From positions 171,485 through 235,484 of the forward strand of contig JAAVZC010000003.1 in assembly GCA_022791455.1 (NCBI GenBank): a stretch of 64,000 bases of DNA, written 5' to 3'. Of the stretch, positions 25,101-31,888 are shown piece after piece. A program made the position numbers and the translations under genes. The notes beneath the pieces were generated by a model, which did no database searches, was not told the origin of the DNA, and worked only from the letters and a program-made list of their open reading frames with translations. This DNA is from Eggerthellaceae bacterium. GTDB taxonomy: Bacteria > Actinomycetota > Coriobacteriia > Coriobacteriales > Eggerthellaceae. Each line of letters starts with the position of its first letter. Positions within the stretch are counted from its first letter, which is position 1.

Positions 25101-25190
25101 GCGGTGGCCATCGTCGTCTCCGTGGCCTACGGCATGCACCGCTGCAAAGCCGACAACCTGGTAGAAGCCCTGCGCACCGACAACGTGTAG
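22170..25190 (+). CDS. FtsX-like ABC transporter permease (large, two FtsX domains)
   Basis: The 1006-residue protein has an N-terminal helix (residues 16-38), a long extracytoplasmic region, and a three-helix FtsX block around 300-430. A basic cytoplasmic linker of about 55 residues (RGQQGKRASKRGASRAARA) leads to a further helix at about 510-530. A second large extracytoplasmic region precedes a final FtsX block (about 860-1000). Permeases of this class do mechanotransmission or expel peptides and lipids rather than typical import. Overlap with the ATPase gene and the linked two-component system suggest an envelope-stress or antimicrobial-peptide resistance transporter; the substrate is unknown. 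Confidence 0.9.
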   Translation: MNAMTNFTLKSLRANKVRTLVTVAGVALAAALLTAVLTTYTSLTDMLYRGEASYAGSWMAQVEVEDPTELEASLSAGTADGDISDYAVLQDVGFGELTAQQENIYGIYLPIANLSGNVEELCAIKPSEGRMPEAPGEIMLCSLWRDSDDAVQLGDTLTVKVGDRQAVLAPGREGSMSMGTVSAGIDYVPEDEEQEIVDGTPLNSSMGYLQAVEGAGLFNEELTNTREMTFTVVGFYERNSYASVTSLGLFGFTCGEPTDGTSFAYITMDDVSNSQQVRERAEAAFPDCPVTLHTAMLRYLGINTGGGIWDTFYGIVVILAVVIVAACISLIYNAFAISVAERTGQFGLLASVGATRRQLRRAVVIEGLAIALVGIPLGLIVGLLGCLVTFTLLGPDIAYLFGGSSEIGFRLAVDPIVLIVTSVLTLITVMFSVFIPAWRAGRTNIIESLRGQQGKRASKRGASRAARATNPTKLWKNKGVAGRVFGIGGTLARTNKKRGTSRGAAASVSLALAIVLLLTAGSLSSFLGVLVDVASGGEPAGDIGVAAALMTDEQAEENDAYYNGTPINTSDEPVTLQEVVDTANETFAAEATIFSDCFAAMSQVPDAIPVGWKMSGNAPITVDPSMVSQKFINHEIKGLGTGGMTEDGQFAAYASFVYLDDASFDEFARAQGLDPDYFRDADHPRVIALQQAYGNDGDKYQLLDVFTETGMADVTVGGVYEGRAINAFNVSYIQDGPDEPAVFSITPYVYNYLDDDDTAFDEDVVAAEGEFATQQVEIAAIATEGPALANGDGAEVQLFLPVSMAQHHSFGIQGPVFRSVFNAPEGQSPELSQELVDRGGDFLHEVEGFQTSFYYMNDYVTEVSQNRILATVVNVFCLLFTIILALIALANVFNTVTNGLILRRREFAVMRSIGLSNRQFRRMIVDECASWCIRGLIPGAALSLGVAYLLYVQVGYSLGGLDFHLPWAYIGLAIALTAVAIVVSVAYGMHRCKADNLVEALRTDNV

Positions 25191-25230
25191 AAACGGCAAC
25201 CGCCTACGACCCGGATAGCGCACGCGCAAC

Positions 25231-25270
25231 GCCGCCGATCCCCATTGTTCGTGGGGTCGGCGGCTTTTTT
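25231..25270 (+). terminator. Rho-independent terminator of the ABC module
   Basis: GCCGCCGATCCCC pairs with GGGGTCGGCGGC and is followed by TTTTTT, 41 bases after the permease stop. Confidence 0.92.
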
Positions 25271-25290
25271 GGCAATCGGAAATGCAATGT

Positions 25291-25324
25291 CTGACCTGCG
25301 AAAACTTCTATAATGCCAGGTCAG
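25291..25324. promoter_or_regulatory. Perfect 8-bp inverted repeat enclosing a TATAAT box
   Basis: CTGACCTG (25291-25298) and CAGGTCAG (25317-25324) flank 18 bases that contain TATAAT (25309-25314). It looks like a promoter under a dimeric operator, but the only downstream element on the plus strand is the 3' end of rnpB read in antisense. Confidence 0.45.
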
Positions 25325-25389
25325 GCCGGGGATCAAAAACCCCGCCATCCCCCACGGCCCCACAAGCATCAGGGAATGCTTTCGGAAAA

Positions 25390-25735
25390 GGCGAGTGGGC
25401 CGGTAAGCCGGGTTCTGTCGTTGGACGGCCATTTATCTTCGGAACGCGTCGCCGCATCCCTTTAGCACGCAACCCGAGCGCGCGGCGGGCCACCGCATGG
25501 CGCTCCTATTTGCGCTTGCTCCAGATGGGGTTTACCAAGCTGCGCTGTTGCCAGCGCACTGGTGCGCTCTTACCGCACCGTTTCAGCTTTTCTCCCGCTT
25601 GCGCGGGGGAGTTTTCTTTTCTGTGGCACTGATCCGTCGGGTCGCCCCGCCCAGCCGTTAGCTGGCATCTTGCCCTGTGGAGCCCGGACTTTCCTCACGC
25701 TTTGATAGCGCGCGACCGCCTGGCCCACTCGCCTG
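25390..25735 (-). ncRNA. rnpB: RNase P RNA (class A)
   Basis: This is the catalytic RNA that matures tRNA 5' ends. On the minus strand it starts with GGCGAGTGGGCC, which pairs with GGCCCACTCGCC at the 3' end to form P1. It then has GAGGAAAGTCCGGGCTCC with CAGGGCA (P4/J3-4 region), and near the 3' end ACAGAACCCGGCTTACCGG. A -10-like TAAAAT lies at 25745-25740, seven bases before the inferred 5' end. Confidence 0.96.
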
Positions 25736-25789
25736 TGGTATTTTATCCTAAACAGCCCTGGAATCACCCGAGATTGGAACGCGAGCGTT

Positions 25790-26416
25790 ATGACCACCTG
25801 CGCATTGGTTGGAGCATCGGAATTCAACAGCACCCATTTCCTGGAAGCCGCGGCGGACGGCCTGTTCGACAGCGTTATTGCCGTCGACGGCGGGTACGCG
25901 GCGCTTCAGGCCATCGGGGTCAAGCCGGACATGGCGCTGGGCGACTTCGATTCGCTGGGCTACACCCCCACCGACGTGCGCACCGCCATCTACCCCGTCC
26001 ACAAAGACGAGAGCGACATGGAGCTGGCTCTTAAGCGGGCGAAGCGGCGGAAGGCAAACGAGGTGGTCATCTACGGCGGCCTGGGCGGACGGCTCGACCA
26101 CACGCTGGCGAACCTGCAGCTGTTCGCCGCCTATTCCGAAAAGGGGCTATCCGTTACCGCCGTAGGCATGAACGAGCAGATTGCCTTCCTCACCGGCCCC
26201 GGCACCTTCGAGATCCCGGCGCTGGAAGAGGGCATCGTTTCCGTGTTCGCCATGAACGACAAGTGCCGCGGCGTCTTCGAGATGGGCCTCGCCTATCCGC
26301 TGGAAGAATGCACCCTCACCAACCGCACCAGCCTCTGCGTCTCAAACGAACTGAAGGGCGAAGCTGCCGTAGTGGGCGTGGAAAAGGGCACACTGGCCAT
26401 CTTCCTGCCCGTGTAG
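25790..26416 (+). CDS. thiN: Thiamine diphosphokinase
   Basis: This enzyme transfers pyrophosphate from ATP to thiamine to make the cofactor TPP. The 208-residue protein shows the family motifs in order: VDGGYAAL, MALGDFDSLG, VHKDESDMELAL, IYGGLGGRLDH and a C-terminal SNEL segment. It is divergent from rnpB with 54 bases between the inferred starts, and no TPP riboswitch is visible in that short gap. It is monocistronic with a terminator 44 bases after its stop. Confidence 0.95.
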   Translation: MTTCALVGASEFNSTHFLEAAADGLFDSVIAVDGGYAALQAIGVKPDMALGDFDSLGYTPTDVRTAIYPVHKDESDMELALKRAKRRKANEVVIYGGLGGRLDHTLANLQLFAAYSEKGLSVTAVGMNEQIAFLTGPGTFEIPALEEGIVSVFAMNDKCRGVFEMGLAYPLEECTLTNRTSLCVSNELKGEAAVVGVEKGTLAIFLPV

Positions 26417-26459
26417 GAGAACGGCACCAAAGCGCGCGCTGCCTCAAACAGCTTTTCAA

Positions 26460-26486
26460 CCCCCGGCAGCCGCCGGGGGCTTTTCT
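26460..26486 (+). terminator. Rho-independent terminator of thiN
   Basis: CCCCCGGC pairs with GCCGGGGG around an AGCC loop, followed by CTTTTCTTT. Confidence 0.88.
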
Positions 26487-26577
26487 TTCTGTCAACTATT
26501 GGTAAAGCCGAGTATCCTTCTGGAATTTCTGGGTTATGCTAGCGCGCGTCTGATTCCGATTCTAAGGAGGAACTGAT

Positions 26578-27516
26578 ATGGAAATCAAGAACGTGGTAGT
26601 GGCCGGTGGCGGTGTGTTGGGTAGCCAGATTGCCCTGCAAAGCGCCTACAAGGGCTTCAACGTGACCATGTGGTTGCGCAGCGAGGGTTCTATTGACCGT
26701 GCGCGCCCGAAGCTGGAGCGGTTGCGCGGCATCTACAAGCAGACGCTTGAGGCCATGAAGACCGATCCGGCTGCCTACTGCCGTGGACTGGCGGATTCGC
26801 CCGACACCCCGCCCGAGCAGATCGACCGGCTCATCGCGAAGGTAGACGAGGCGTTTAACCGCATCAGCTTGGTGACCAGCGAGCAAGAGGCCTTTTCTGA
26901 TGCCGACCTCGTGATCGAAGCCATTGCCGAAGTGATCAGCGAGAAGGAGTCCTTCTATACGACGTTGCAGGACATTCTGCCCGAGCGCGCCATTCTGTGC
27001 ACGAACTCTTCCACGCTGCTCCCCAGCGCGATGATGGAGTTCACCGGGCGCCCCGATCGCTTCTTGGCGCTCCATTTCGCGAACAATATCTGGAAGAACA
27101 ACACCGCCGAGGTGATGGGCACGGCGAAGACCAGCCCCGAGTCCTACGAGGCGGTGGTGGAATTTGCGAAGGCCATCGGCATGATTCCGCTTGAGCTGAA
27201 GAAGGAGCAACCGGGATATCTGCTGAACAGCATGCTGGTGCCGTTCCTGAATTCCGCAGAAGCGCTGCTCGCCAACGATGTGGCGGATGTGGAGACCATC
27301 GACAAGGCATGGATGCTGGGCACCGGCGCTCCTTTGGGCCCCTTCCGCATCCTGGACATTGTGGGCCTGACCACGGCCTATAACATTGTGGCTGCCAGCC
27401 CTGCCGCCCAAGAAGCCGGCTCAACCGCCGCACGTATCGCCGCCTTGCTGAAGGCCAAGATCGACGAAGGCAAAACCGGCATCAACGCCGGCGAAGGCTT
27501 CTATTCGTACAAGTAA
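26578..27516 (+). CDS. 3-hydroxyacyl-CoA dehydrogenase family protein
   Basis: The 312-residue protein has an NAD-binding Rossmann fold (VVVAGGGVLGSQIALQSA, residues 5-22), the central VIEAIAEVISEKESFY, and the catalytic-His segment LALHFANNIW, followed by GYLLNSMLVPFLN and a GPFRILDIVGLTTAYNI C-terminal domain. This matches short-chain 3-hydroxyacyl-CoA dehydrogenases (Hbd type), but HFANNIW replaces the usual HFFNPV, so the substrate may be atypical. No other beta-oxidation or butyrate genes are adjacent. A GGAGG ribosome binding site precedes the ATG. Confidence 0.88.
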   Translation: MEIKNVVVAGGGVLGSQIALQSAYKGFNVTMWLRSEGSIDRARPKLERLRGIYKQTLEAMKTDPAAYCRGLADSPDTPPEQIDRLIAKVDEAFNRISLVTSEQEAFSDADLVIEAIAEVISEKESFYTTLQDILPERAILCTNSSTLLPSAMMEFTGRPDRFLALHFANNIWKNNTAEVMGTAKTSPESYEAVVEFAKAIGMIPLELKKEQPGYLLNSMLVPFLNSAEALLANDVADVETIDKAWMLGTGAPLGPFRILDIVGLTTAYNIVAASPAAQEAGSTAARIAALLKAKIDEGKTGINAGEGFYSYK

Positions 27517-27635
27517 GTTGGTGCCAGTCGCGGATTCTTGCTACATTGATCCAAAAACTTCTTGACGAAGCGCTACTGGTTCAGTAAAGTATTTAGTCGC
27601 GCTTGCGGCTATTGCAAGTTGCAAGATGAACGCTT

Positions 27636-27709
27636 TGGGGTGTCGTCTAATGGCAGGACAGCGGTTTCTGGTGCCGTATGTGAGGGTTCGACTCCTTCCA
27701 CCCCAGCCA
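27636..27709 (+). tRNA. tRNA-Gln (anticodon CTG)
   Basis: The acceptor stem TGGGGTG/CACCCCA closes a cloverleaf with D-arm GTCTAATGGCAGGAC, anticodon loop TTCTGGT (anticodon CTG) and T-loop GGTTCGACTCC. The CCA end is encoded (27707-27709). Confidence 0.95.
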
Positions 27710-27712
27710 ATC

Positions 27713-27740
27713 TTGCAGCCGCGAAAAGTTTGTGTATAAT
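27713..27740 (+). promoter_or_regulatory. Promoter of tRNA-Glu
   Basis: TTGCAG (27713-27718) and TATAAT (27735-27740) are separated by 16 bases; the start would be about 12 bases before the tRNA-Glu 5' end. Confidence 0.75.
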
Positions 27741-27758
27741 AGCTTGGCGCTTAAACGT

Positions 27759-27835
27759 GGCTCCGTCGTCTAGCGGTTTAGGACGCCGCCCTCTCAAGGC
27801 GGAGGTCGCCGGTTCGAATCCGGTCGGAGCTACCA
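27759..27835 (+). tRNA. tRNA-Glu (anticodon CTC)
   Basis: The acceptor GGCTCCG/CGGAGCT, D-arm GTCTAGCGGTTTAGGAC, anticodon stem-loop CCGCC-CTCTCAA-GGCGG (anticodon CTC) and T-loop GGTTCGAATCC form a standard tRNA-Glu. CCA is encoded at 27833-27835. Confidence 0.95.
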
Positions 27836-27845
27836 AGAATTTACA

Positions 27846-27873
27846 CGAGTCGCCTTCGGGCGGCTCGTTTTCT
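27846..27873 (+). terminator. Rho-independent terminator after tRNA-Glu
   Basis: CGAGTCGCC pairs with GGCGGCTCG around a TTCG tetraloop, followed by TTTTCT. Confidence 0.88.
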
Positions 27874-27901
27874 ATTTCTGGGCCGTCTGAAAGGAGCCGG
27901 A

Positions 27902-28399
27902 GTGGGTAAGCATTATGAGATGACGCAGCTTCCTGAGCGGGAGGCTTCTTTTGAGGATGCCTGCGAGATTCTTGAGCGCGGCGAGTTTGCGGTGGTTTCC
28001 ACGGTGGATCCGGACGGGGCTCCTTATGGCGTGCCGCTGTCCTATGTGATGATGGACGGCAAGATGTACATCCACACTGGCAAGGGCCCGGGCCATAAGT
28101 TCGACGATTTCCGCCACGACAGCCGCGTGAGCGTGGCGGTGGCTATCGATCTTGAGCCTATTTACATGGAGGGCTTTTTCACCACGCGCTATGCTTCCGT
28201 CATCGCGACCGGAAATATTTCCCCGGTGGAGGATTCCGTGACGGTGCGTCAGGCGCTGGTGGCGCTGTGCATGAAGTACTGCCCCCAGTTCAAGGACGAG
28301 ATTGGCGGCGCCATTCAGCGGGAATGGGACATTACCAACGTGTGGGTGGTGGAGTTCGACGAGATTCGCGCCAAGGCCGGCCGCTGGCTGAAGAAATAG
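27902..28399 (+). CDS. Pyridoxamine 5'-phosphate oxidase-like flavoprotein (NimA-like)
   Basis: The 165-residue split-barrel protein has AVVSTVDPDGAPYGVPLSYV, MYIHTGKGPGHKFDDFRHD and a SVIATGNISPVED strand, the pattern of FMN-binding PNPOx-like proteins close to NimA-type nitroimidazole reductases. It probably binds FMN and reduces small molecules; the physiological substrate is unknown. The start is GTG with AAAGGAG upstream. It is followed after nine bases by the LTA synthase-like gene and may be co-transcribed with it. Confidence 0.87.
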   Translation: MGKHYEMTQLPEREASFEDACEILERGEFAVVSTVDPDGAPYGVPLSYVMMDGKMYIHTGKGPGHKFDDFRHDSRVSVAVAIDLEPIYMEGFFTTRYASVIATGNISPVEDSVTVRQALVALCMKYCPQFKDEIGGAIQREWDITNVWVVEFDEIRAKAGRWLKK

Positions 28400-28408
28400 C
28401 GACCGCCG

Positions 28409-30313
28409 ATGCGGCTGCCCGATTCCTTCAAGCGCTTCTTCGCGTGGCGTGACCAGCTGCCAGCACCCGTGGCCGTAGGGCTTCGCGCTGCGTTTTTGGC
28501 GCTAGCGCCACTCCTTGCGTTCTTCCTGGTAGAGGGGGCGTGGCGGGAGAGTTTCGACGATTTCCAGTGGGCGTTTCTGCTGCCCAACGTGTTTCTGTAC
28601 GCGCTGGTGCTGGCGGTGTTCTATCTGTTGGGGCAGCGCAGCCGCGTTTCCATCGCCCTGTATTTGGCGGTGTTTCTGGTGGTCGGCATTGCCTTCCATT
28701 TCGTCTTCGAGTTCAAGGGACAGCCTATTTTGCCCGCCGATGTGTTGGCGGCGGGGACGGCGCTCTCCGTGGGCGCCGGTTACAGCTACCAGATGGACGA
28801 GCGGCTTTGGGCGACGGTTACCGCGTTCGCTCTCTATTGCATTGCGCTGTTCGTGCTTGTTCCGCGGCGCCGCATGACGCTGAAGGGTCATGGGGTTTGC
28901 ACGGCGCTGGGAGTGGTGGCGCTGGCGGCAACGGGAGCCTTTTTCGTCAACTTCGACCTGGACGAGGGCTTCGATTTTCGCATTGAGAACTGGATGCCCG
29001 GCTATTCGTTTGCCCAGTACGGCACGTTTTTGGGGTTCGCGTCGCTGGCGCAGGACGTGTCGGTGCCCGTGCCCGCCGGCTATTCCGCTGATCGGGCGCG
29101 GGAGATTTTGGCCGATGCTCAGGAAAGGGCGGTTCAGGCCGGGGAAACGGAAGCCTTGAAAGAGGAAGCGCCTGTCGTCATTGTGGTGATGAACGAGACG
29201 TTCTCCGACCTCAGCTCCTTGGCGGGGGACAATGCGGCCGCCTTCGAGCTGCCGGAATGCCGGCGCATCATGGCCCAGTCGCAAGAGGCGGGAACAGCGC
29301 TCGTGTCAGTGCTGGGCGGGGGCACCTGCAACAGCGAATTCGAGTTTCTCACCGGATGCTCCATGGCGCTGCAGGGCGGCGGCTACTATCCGTATATGTA
29401 CCAGGAGTTTTCGAATGCCCAAACGTTGCCGCGCTATCTGGCGTCTTTGGGCTACGAGACTACGGCCATACACCCGAACCTGGCCAGCAACTGGCAGCGA
29501 GACCGCATCTATCCGGAAATGGGATTCGACCGCTTCCTGTCCATCGACGAGTTCGCTGACGCTCAGCTGGTGCGAGGAAATGTGCGAGACCTCTCGGCAT
29601 ACGAGAAGGTGCTTCAGGTGATCGAGGGTTCGGACGGCCCCCAGTTCGTTTTCTGCATCACCATGGCGAACCATAGCGGCTACGACGATGATGTGGAAGC
29701 GGAGTTTTTAGAGGAACTTACCGAGGGCGAGGATCCGGCGCTTGTGGAAGGGCTCTCCCAAGAGCAACGCGTTTACTCTCACCTCATCCGTCTTGCTGAT
29801 GCCGATTTGGGCCAGTTCGTGGACCAGCTGGACGCTCTGTCCCGGCCGGTGGCGCTGTGCTTCTTTGGCGACCACCAGCCCACGGTGAGCGAGGGCCTCT
29901 TCGCGCAGGCGACGGGGGAGACGCTTGACGACGCACGCAAGCAGGGGGACCTGGCGCGGCTGGCAAGCGCCTACGAGGTGCCCTATTTTGTTTGGCAAAA
30001 TGCGGCGATGCGAGAAGGGGCGGGCGCGGCCGGAGGAGCATCCGGCGGCGAGACGACGGGTGATGCCCCAGCCGCCGATGAGCCCACTTCCCTCTGCTAC
30101 CTGCAGGCGCAGACGCTGCGGGCGGCCGGCTTGCCGCTTTCCCCGTTCCAAGAGCTGCTGCTGCAGACGCGGACGGAATACCCGCTCCTGAACAGCTTCG
30201 GGTTTGAGAAGGACGGCTCTTGGCAGCAGTGGGGCCCGGCAGATGCAGAGCCGCGCGCCCTTAACGATTACGCGGTGGCAACCTATTACCAGCTCTACGG
30301 GCAAGAGGACTAG
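28409..30313 (+). CDS. LTA synthase family protein (membrane sulfatase-fold phosphotransferase)
   Basis: The 634-residue protein has about five N-terminal helices (residues 20-185) and an extracellular alkaline-phosphatase/sulfatase domain. Metal and catalytic landmarks are VVMNETFSDL (metal Glu), GGGTCNSEFEFLTG with the nucleophile Thr, ITMANHSGYD and FFGDHQP (metal Asp/His). These match lipoteichoic acid synthases and phosphoglycerol transferases that move glycerol-phosphate from phosphatidylglycerol to a surface glycolipid. A low-complexity Ala/Gly-rich insert (residues about 535-555) interrupts the C-terminal half. No terminator is obvious; the gene faces the molybdoenzyme operon. Confidence 0.91.
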   Translation: MRLPDSFKRFFAWRDQLPAPVAVGLRAAFLALAPLLAFFLVEGAWRESFDDFQWAFLLPNVFLYALVLAVFYLLGQRSRVSIALYLAVFLVVGIAFHFVFEFKGQPILPADVLAAGTALSVGAGYSYQMDERLWATVTAFALYCIALFVLVPRRRMTLKGHGVCTALGVVALAATGAFFVNFDLDEGFDFRIENWMPGYSFAQYGTFLGFASLAQDVSVPVPAGYSADRAREILADAQERAVQAGETEALKEEAPVVIVVMNETFSDLSSLAGDNAAAFELPECRRIMAQSQEAGTALVSVLGGGTCNSEFEFLTGCSMALQGGGYYPYMYQEFSNAQTLPRYLASLGYETTAIHPNLASNWQRDRIYPEMGFDRFLSIDEFADAQLVRGNVRDLSAYEKVLQVIEGSDGPQFVFCITMANHSGYDDDVEAEFLEELTEGEDPALVEGLSQEQRVYSHLIRLADADLGQFVDQLDALSRPVALCFFGDHQPTVSEGLFAQATGETLDDARKQGDLARLASAYEVPYFVWQNAAMREGAGAAGGASGGETTGDAPAADEPTSLCYLQAQTLRAAGLPLSPFQELLLQTRTEYPLLNSFGFEKDGSWQQWGPADAEPRALNDYAVATYYQLYGQED

Positions 30314-30352
30314 GGGCTTCAGAGAGATGGTTGCCCACGGGCGGAACTTTGT

Positions 30353-30385
30353 TTAGTCGACGTCCTCGAATTCGAAGGAGTCGTC
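30353..30385 (-). repeat. Left 33-bp direct repeat: orphan copy of the divIVA 3' end (att-like)
   Basis: The 33 bases are identical and in the same orientation to 35925-35957, the last codons and stop of divIVA. The next 19 bases (30386-30404) match divIVA at 13 positions, all differences being transitions. Translated, the fragment still ends DADDSFEFEDVD. There is no gene attached, so it is an orphan 3' end left by duplication or insertion. Confidence 0.85.
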
Positions 30386-30400
30386 AGCATCGTTGAAACT

Positions 30401-30570
30401 GAAGTGGCTGGAATAGCGCGGTAATCCAGCCGCTGCTCTTTTTTCGCGATCCGAATTCTCTGAAAATCGCATAATTCTGCCCAAGAGCATCGATCGAGAC
30501 AGAGAAAACCGGGTTTTGGAATCGACTATAGCGCGAAGTGGCTGGACTACCGCGCTATTCCAGCCACTTC
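30401..30570. repeat. Pair of 36-base palindromes in opposite orientation within a gene-free 296-base gap
   Basis: The gap 30314-30609 holds no gene. At 30535-30570 the perfect 12-bp arms GAAGTGGCTGGA/TCCAGCCACTTC enclose a 12-base loop. At 30401-30436 a near-identical palindrome occurs with its loop inverted (one mismatch in the loop, three in the right arm). The DNA between them is A+T-richer than its surroundings and contains AAAACCGGGTTTT. The second palindrome may also terminate the torD end of the operon. Confidence 0.65.
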
Positions 30571-30609
30571 GTTTCGCAATACAGCTCAAGAACCTCCCGG
30601 ACCCCGAAA

Positions 30610-31296
30610 TTAATCCAGCTTGGCTATCGTCCAATCCACGAGCTGCGAGTCTCTCTTTAGAAACAGAGCTGCAAATTCAGCAAGAGCGCTGTAGAAGCTG
30701 TTGCGGTAGTGGACTTGGATGGCTTTCGCGAGGCTGCCGACCCATTTCAGGAGGTGCTGATCCAGAAAGGCGCGAGACTGACAGAGTAGCTGGGTGCAGC
30801 GCTCCCCATCTCCCGACCCCCGCGCGTCGAACGCCATCTGGGCAAGCTTGGCCATGAAGTCCATTTCCAGCCCAATGAAGTCGTCCGACACGTGGCCATA
30901 ACGTTCCGGCAACAACCCCGCGGCACGGTAAGCGTCTCGCACCTCCAGCACGCTCGCCTGAAACAGCACCCGTTTCTTGGTCCGGTGCATCGACTCCCAA
31001 GGAGAGGCCAACAAAGGCCCCGGCCCCACGAACACGGCCGCGTACTCCTCGCGAAGTTGGGCGAGCCGCTCCTCCCCACTCGCAGCAAACGCATCCCCCG
31101 CAGCGCATTGCCGCATTCGCGCCAGCGCCGCATCAAGAGCCACGGAGAATTCATCCTCCACCAGGCCTAACTCGTCGGTCAGGTGGTCGCCAGCCAGCAC
31201 TTCCAAGAAACCCTCGTCCGGTTCCTCTGCGAAGCCGCGGGCCAGAAACGCATACACAAAGCAGCGATTAGCCAGAAGAAGAGCGGTCTCGTCCAT
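30610..31296 (-). CDS. TorD/DmsD-family molybdoenzyme maturation chaperone
   Basis: The 228-residue all-helical protein carries the TorD-family motifs EYAAVFVGPGPLLASPWES (around residues 83-101) and HVSDDFIGLEMDFM (about 134-147). Such chaperones bind the twin-arginine leader of the molybdoenzyme catalytic subunit and hold it until cofactor insertion. It is the last gene of the operon, four bases after the Fe-S subunit stop, so its client is almost certainly the catalytic subunit encoded three genes upstream in the transcript. The C-terminus is normal in length. Confidence 0.92.
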   Translation of the reverse strand: MDETALLLANRCFVYAFLARGFAEEPDEGFLEVLAGDHLTDELGLVEDEFSVALDAALARMRQCAAGDAFAASGEERLAQLREEYAAVFVGPGPLLASPWESMHRTKKRVLFQASVLEVRDAYRAAGLLPERYGHVSDDFIGLEMDFMAKLAQMAFDARGSGDGERCTQLLCQSRAFLDQHLLKWVGSLAKAIQVHYRNSFYSALAEFAALFLKRDSQLVDWTIAKLD

Positions 31297-31299
31297 GCC

Positions 31300-31875
31300 C
31301 TACATCACCAGATCTCGGTAGTCTTCCCGCTGCACGGCCTCGTTTCCCACGATCAACGTGCTCGGATGGGTGATGGAGGCCTTCGGCAGACAGGCGATCT
31401 CGTCCACCGCCTCCGGGTGCTTGGCCTTCAGCTCGTCGTAGTCGCCGAACTCCAGGGCACGGGTACCGCAGGCAGCCACGCAGGTGGGCGCCCCGTCCGC
31501 ATCGCGCGTATCGATGCAGGCGTTGCACTTGCCCACGATGCCCTCGTCCTCAAGGTACACCGGCACCTGATAGGGGCAGGCCATGGCGCAGGACCGGCAG
31601 CCGATGCACACCTGGTCGTTGTGCTGCACCGTCCCATCCTCTACCTTGTGCATGGCGCCCGTCGGGCAGCTGCGCACGCAGGCGGGGTTCTCGCAATGGT
31701 TGCACGTATGGGAGATGTGGTAGTACTTCGCCGTCGGATACTCCCCCACCTCGTAGTTGGCCACCGCGCGATAGGTAATGCCTACCGGCAGATGATTCTT
31801 CAACTTGCAAGCCACCTGGCACGTCTTACAGCCCACGCAGCGGGTGGAATCGAAATAGAATGCTTTTCGAGTCAT
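31300..31875 (-). CDS. Four-cluster ferredoxin-like electron transfer subunit (DmsB/PhsB type)
   Basis: The 191-residue protein has four cysteine sets for [4Fe-4S] clusters: Cys13/16/19/23, Cys58/61/66/70, Cys90/93/96/100 and Cys117/120/132/136. This is the DmsB-type wire that passes electrons from the membrane anchor to the molybdenum subunit. It has no signal peptide and would be exported bound to the Tat-targeted catalytic subunit. The frame is open from 31908, but the ATG at 31875 has AGGAGGG upstream and gives MTRKAFYFDSTRCVGC. It begins 13 bases after the catalytic subunit stop. Confidence 0.94.
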   Translation of the reverse strand: MTRKAFYFDSTRCVGCKTCQVACKLKNHLPVGITYRAVANYEVGEYPTAKYYHISHTCNHCENPACVRSCPTGAMHKVEDGTVQHNDQVCIGCRSCAMACPYQVPVYLEDEGIVGKCNACIDTRDADGAPTCVAACGTRALEFGDYDELKAKHPEAVDEIACLPKASITHPSTLIVGNEAVQREDYRDLVM

Positions 31876-31888
31876 GGTTCCCTCCTGG

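Noticed and set aside
30353..30634. 93-codon minus-strand frame ending in the DivIVA-like tail
   Set aside because: Its upstream half overlaps the end of torD and the palindromes, has no ribosome binding site, and only the final 12-14 residues have homology; it is a duplicated gene end, not a gene.
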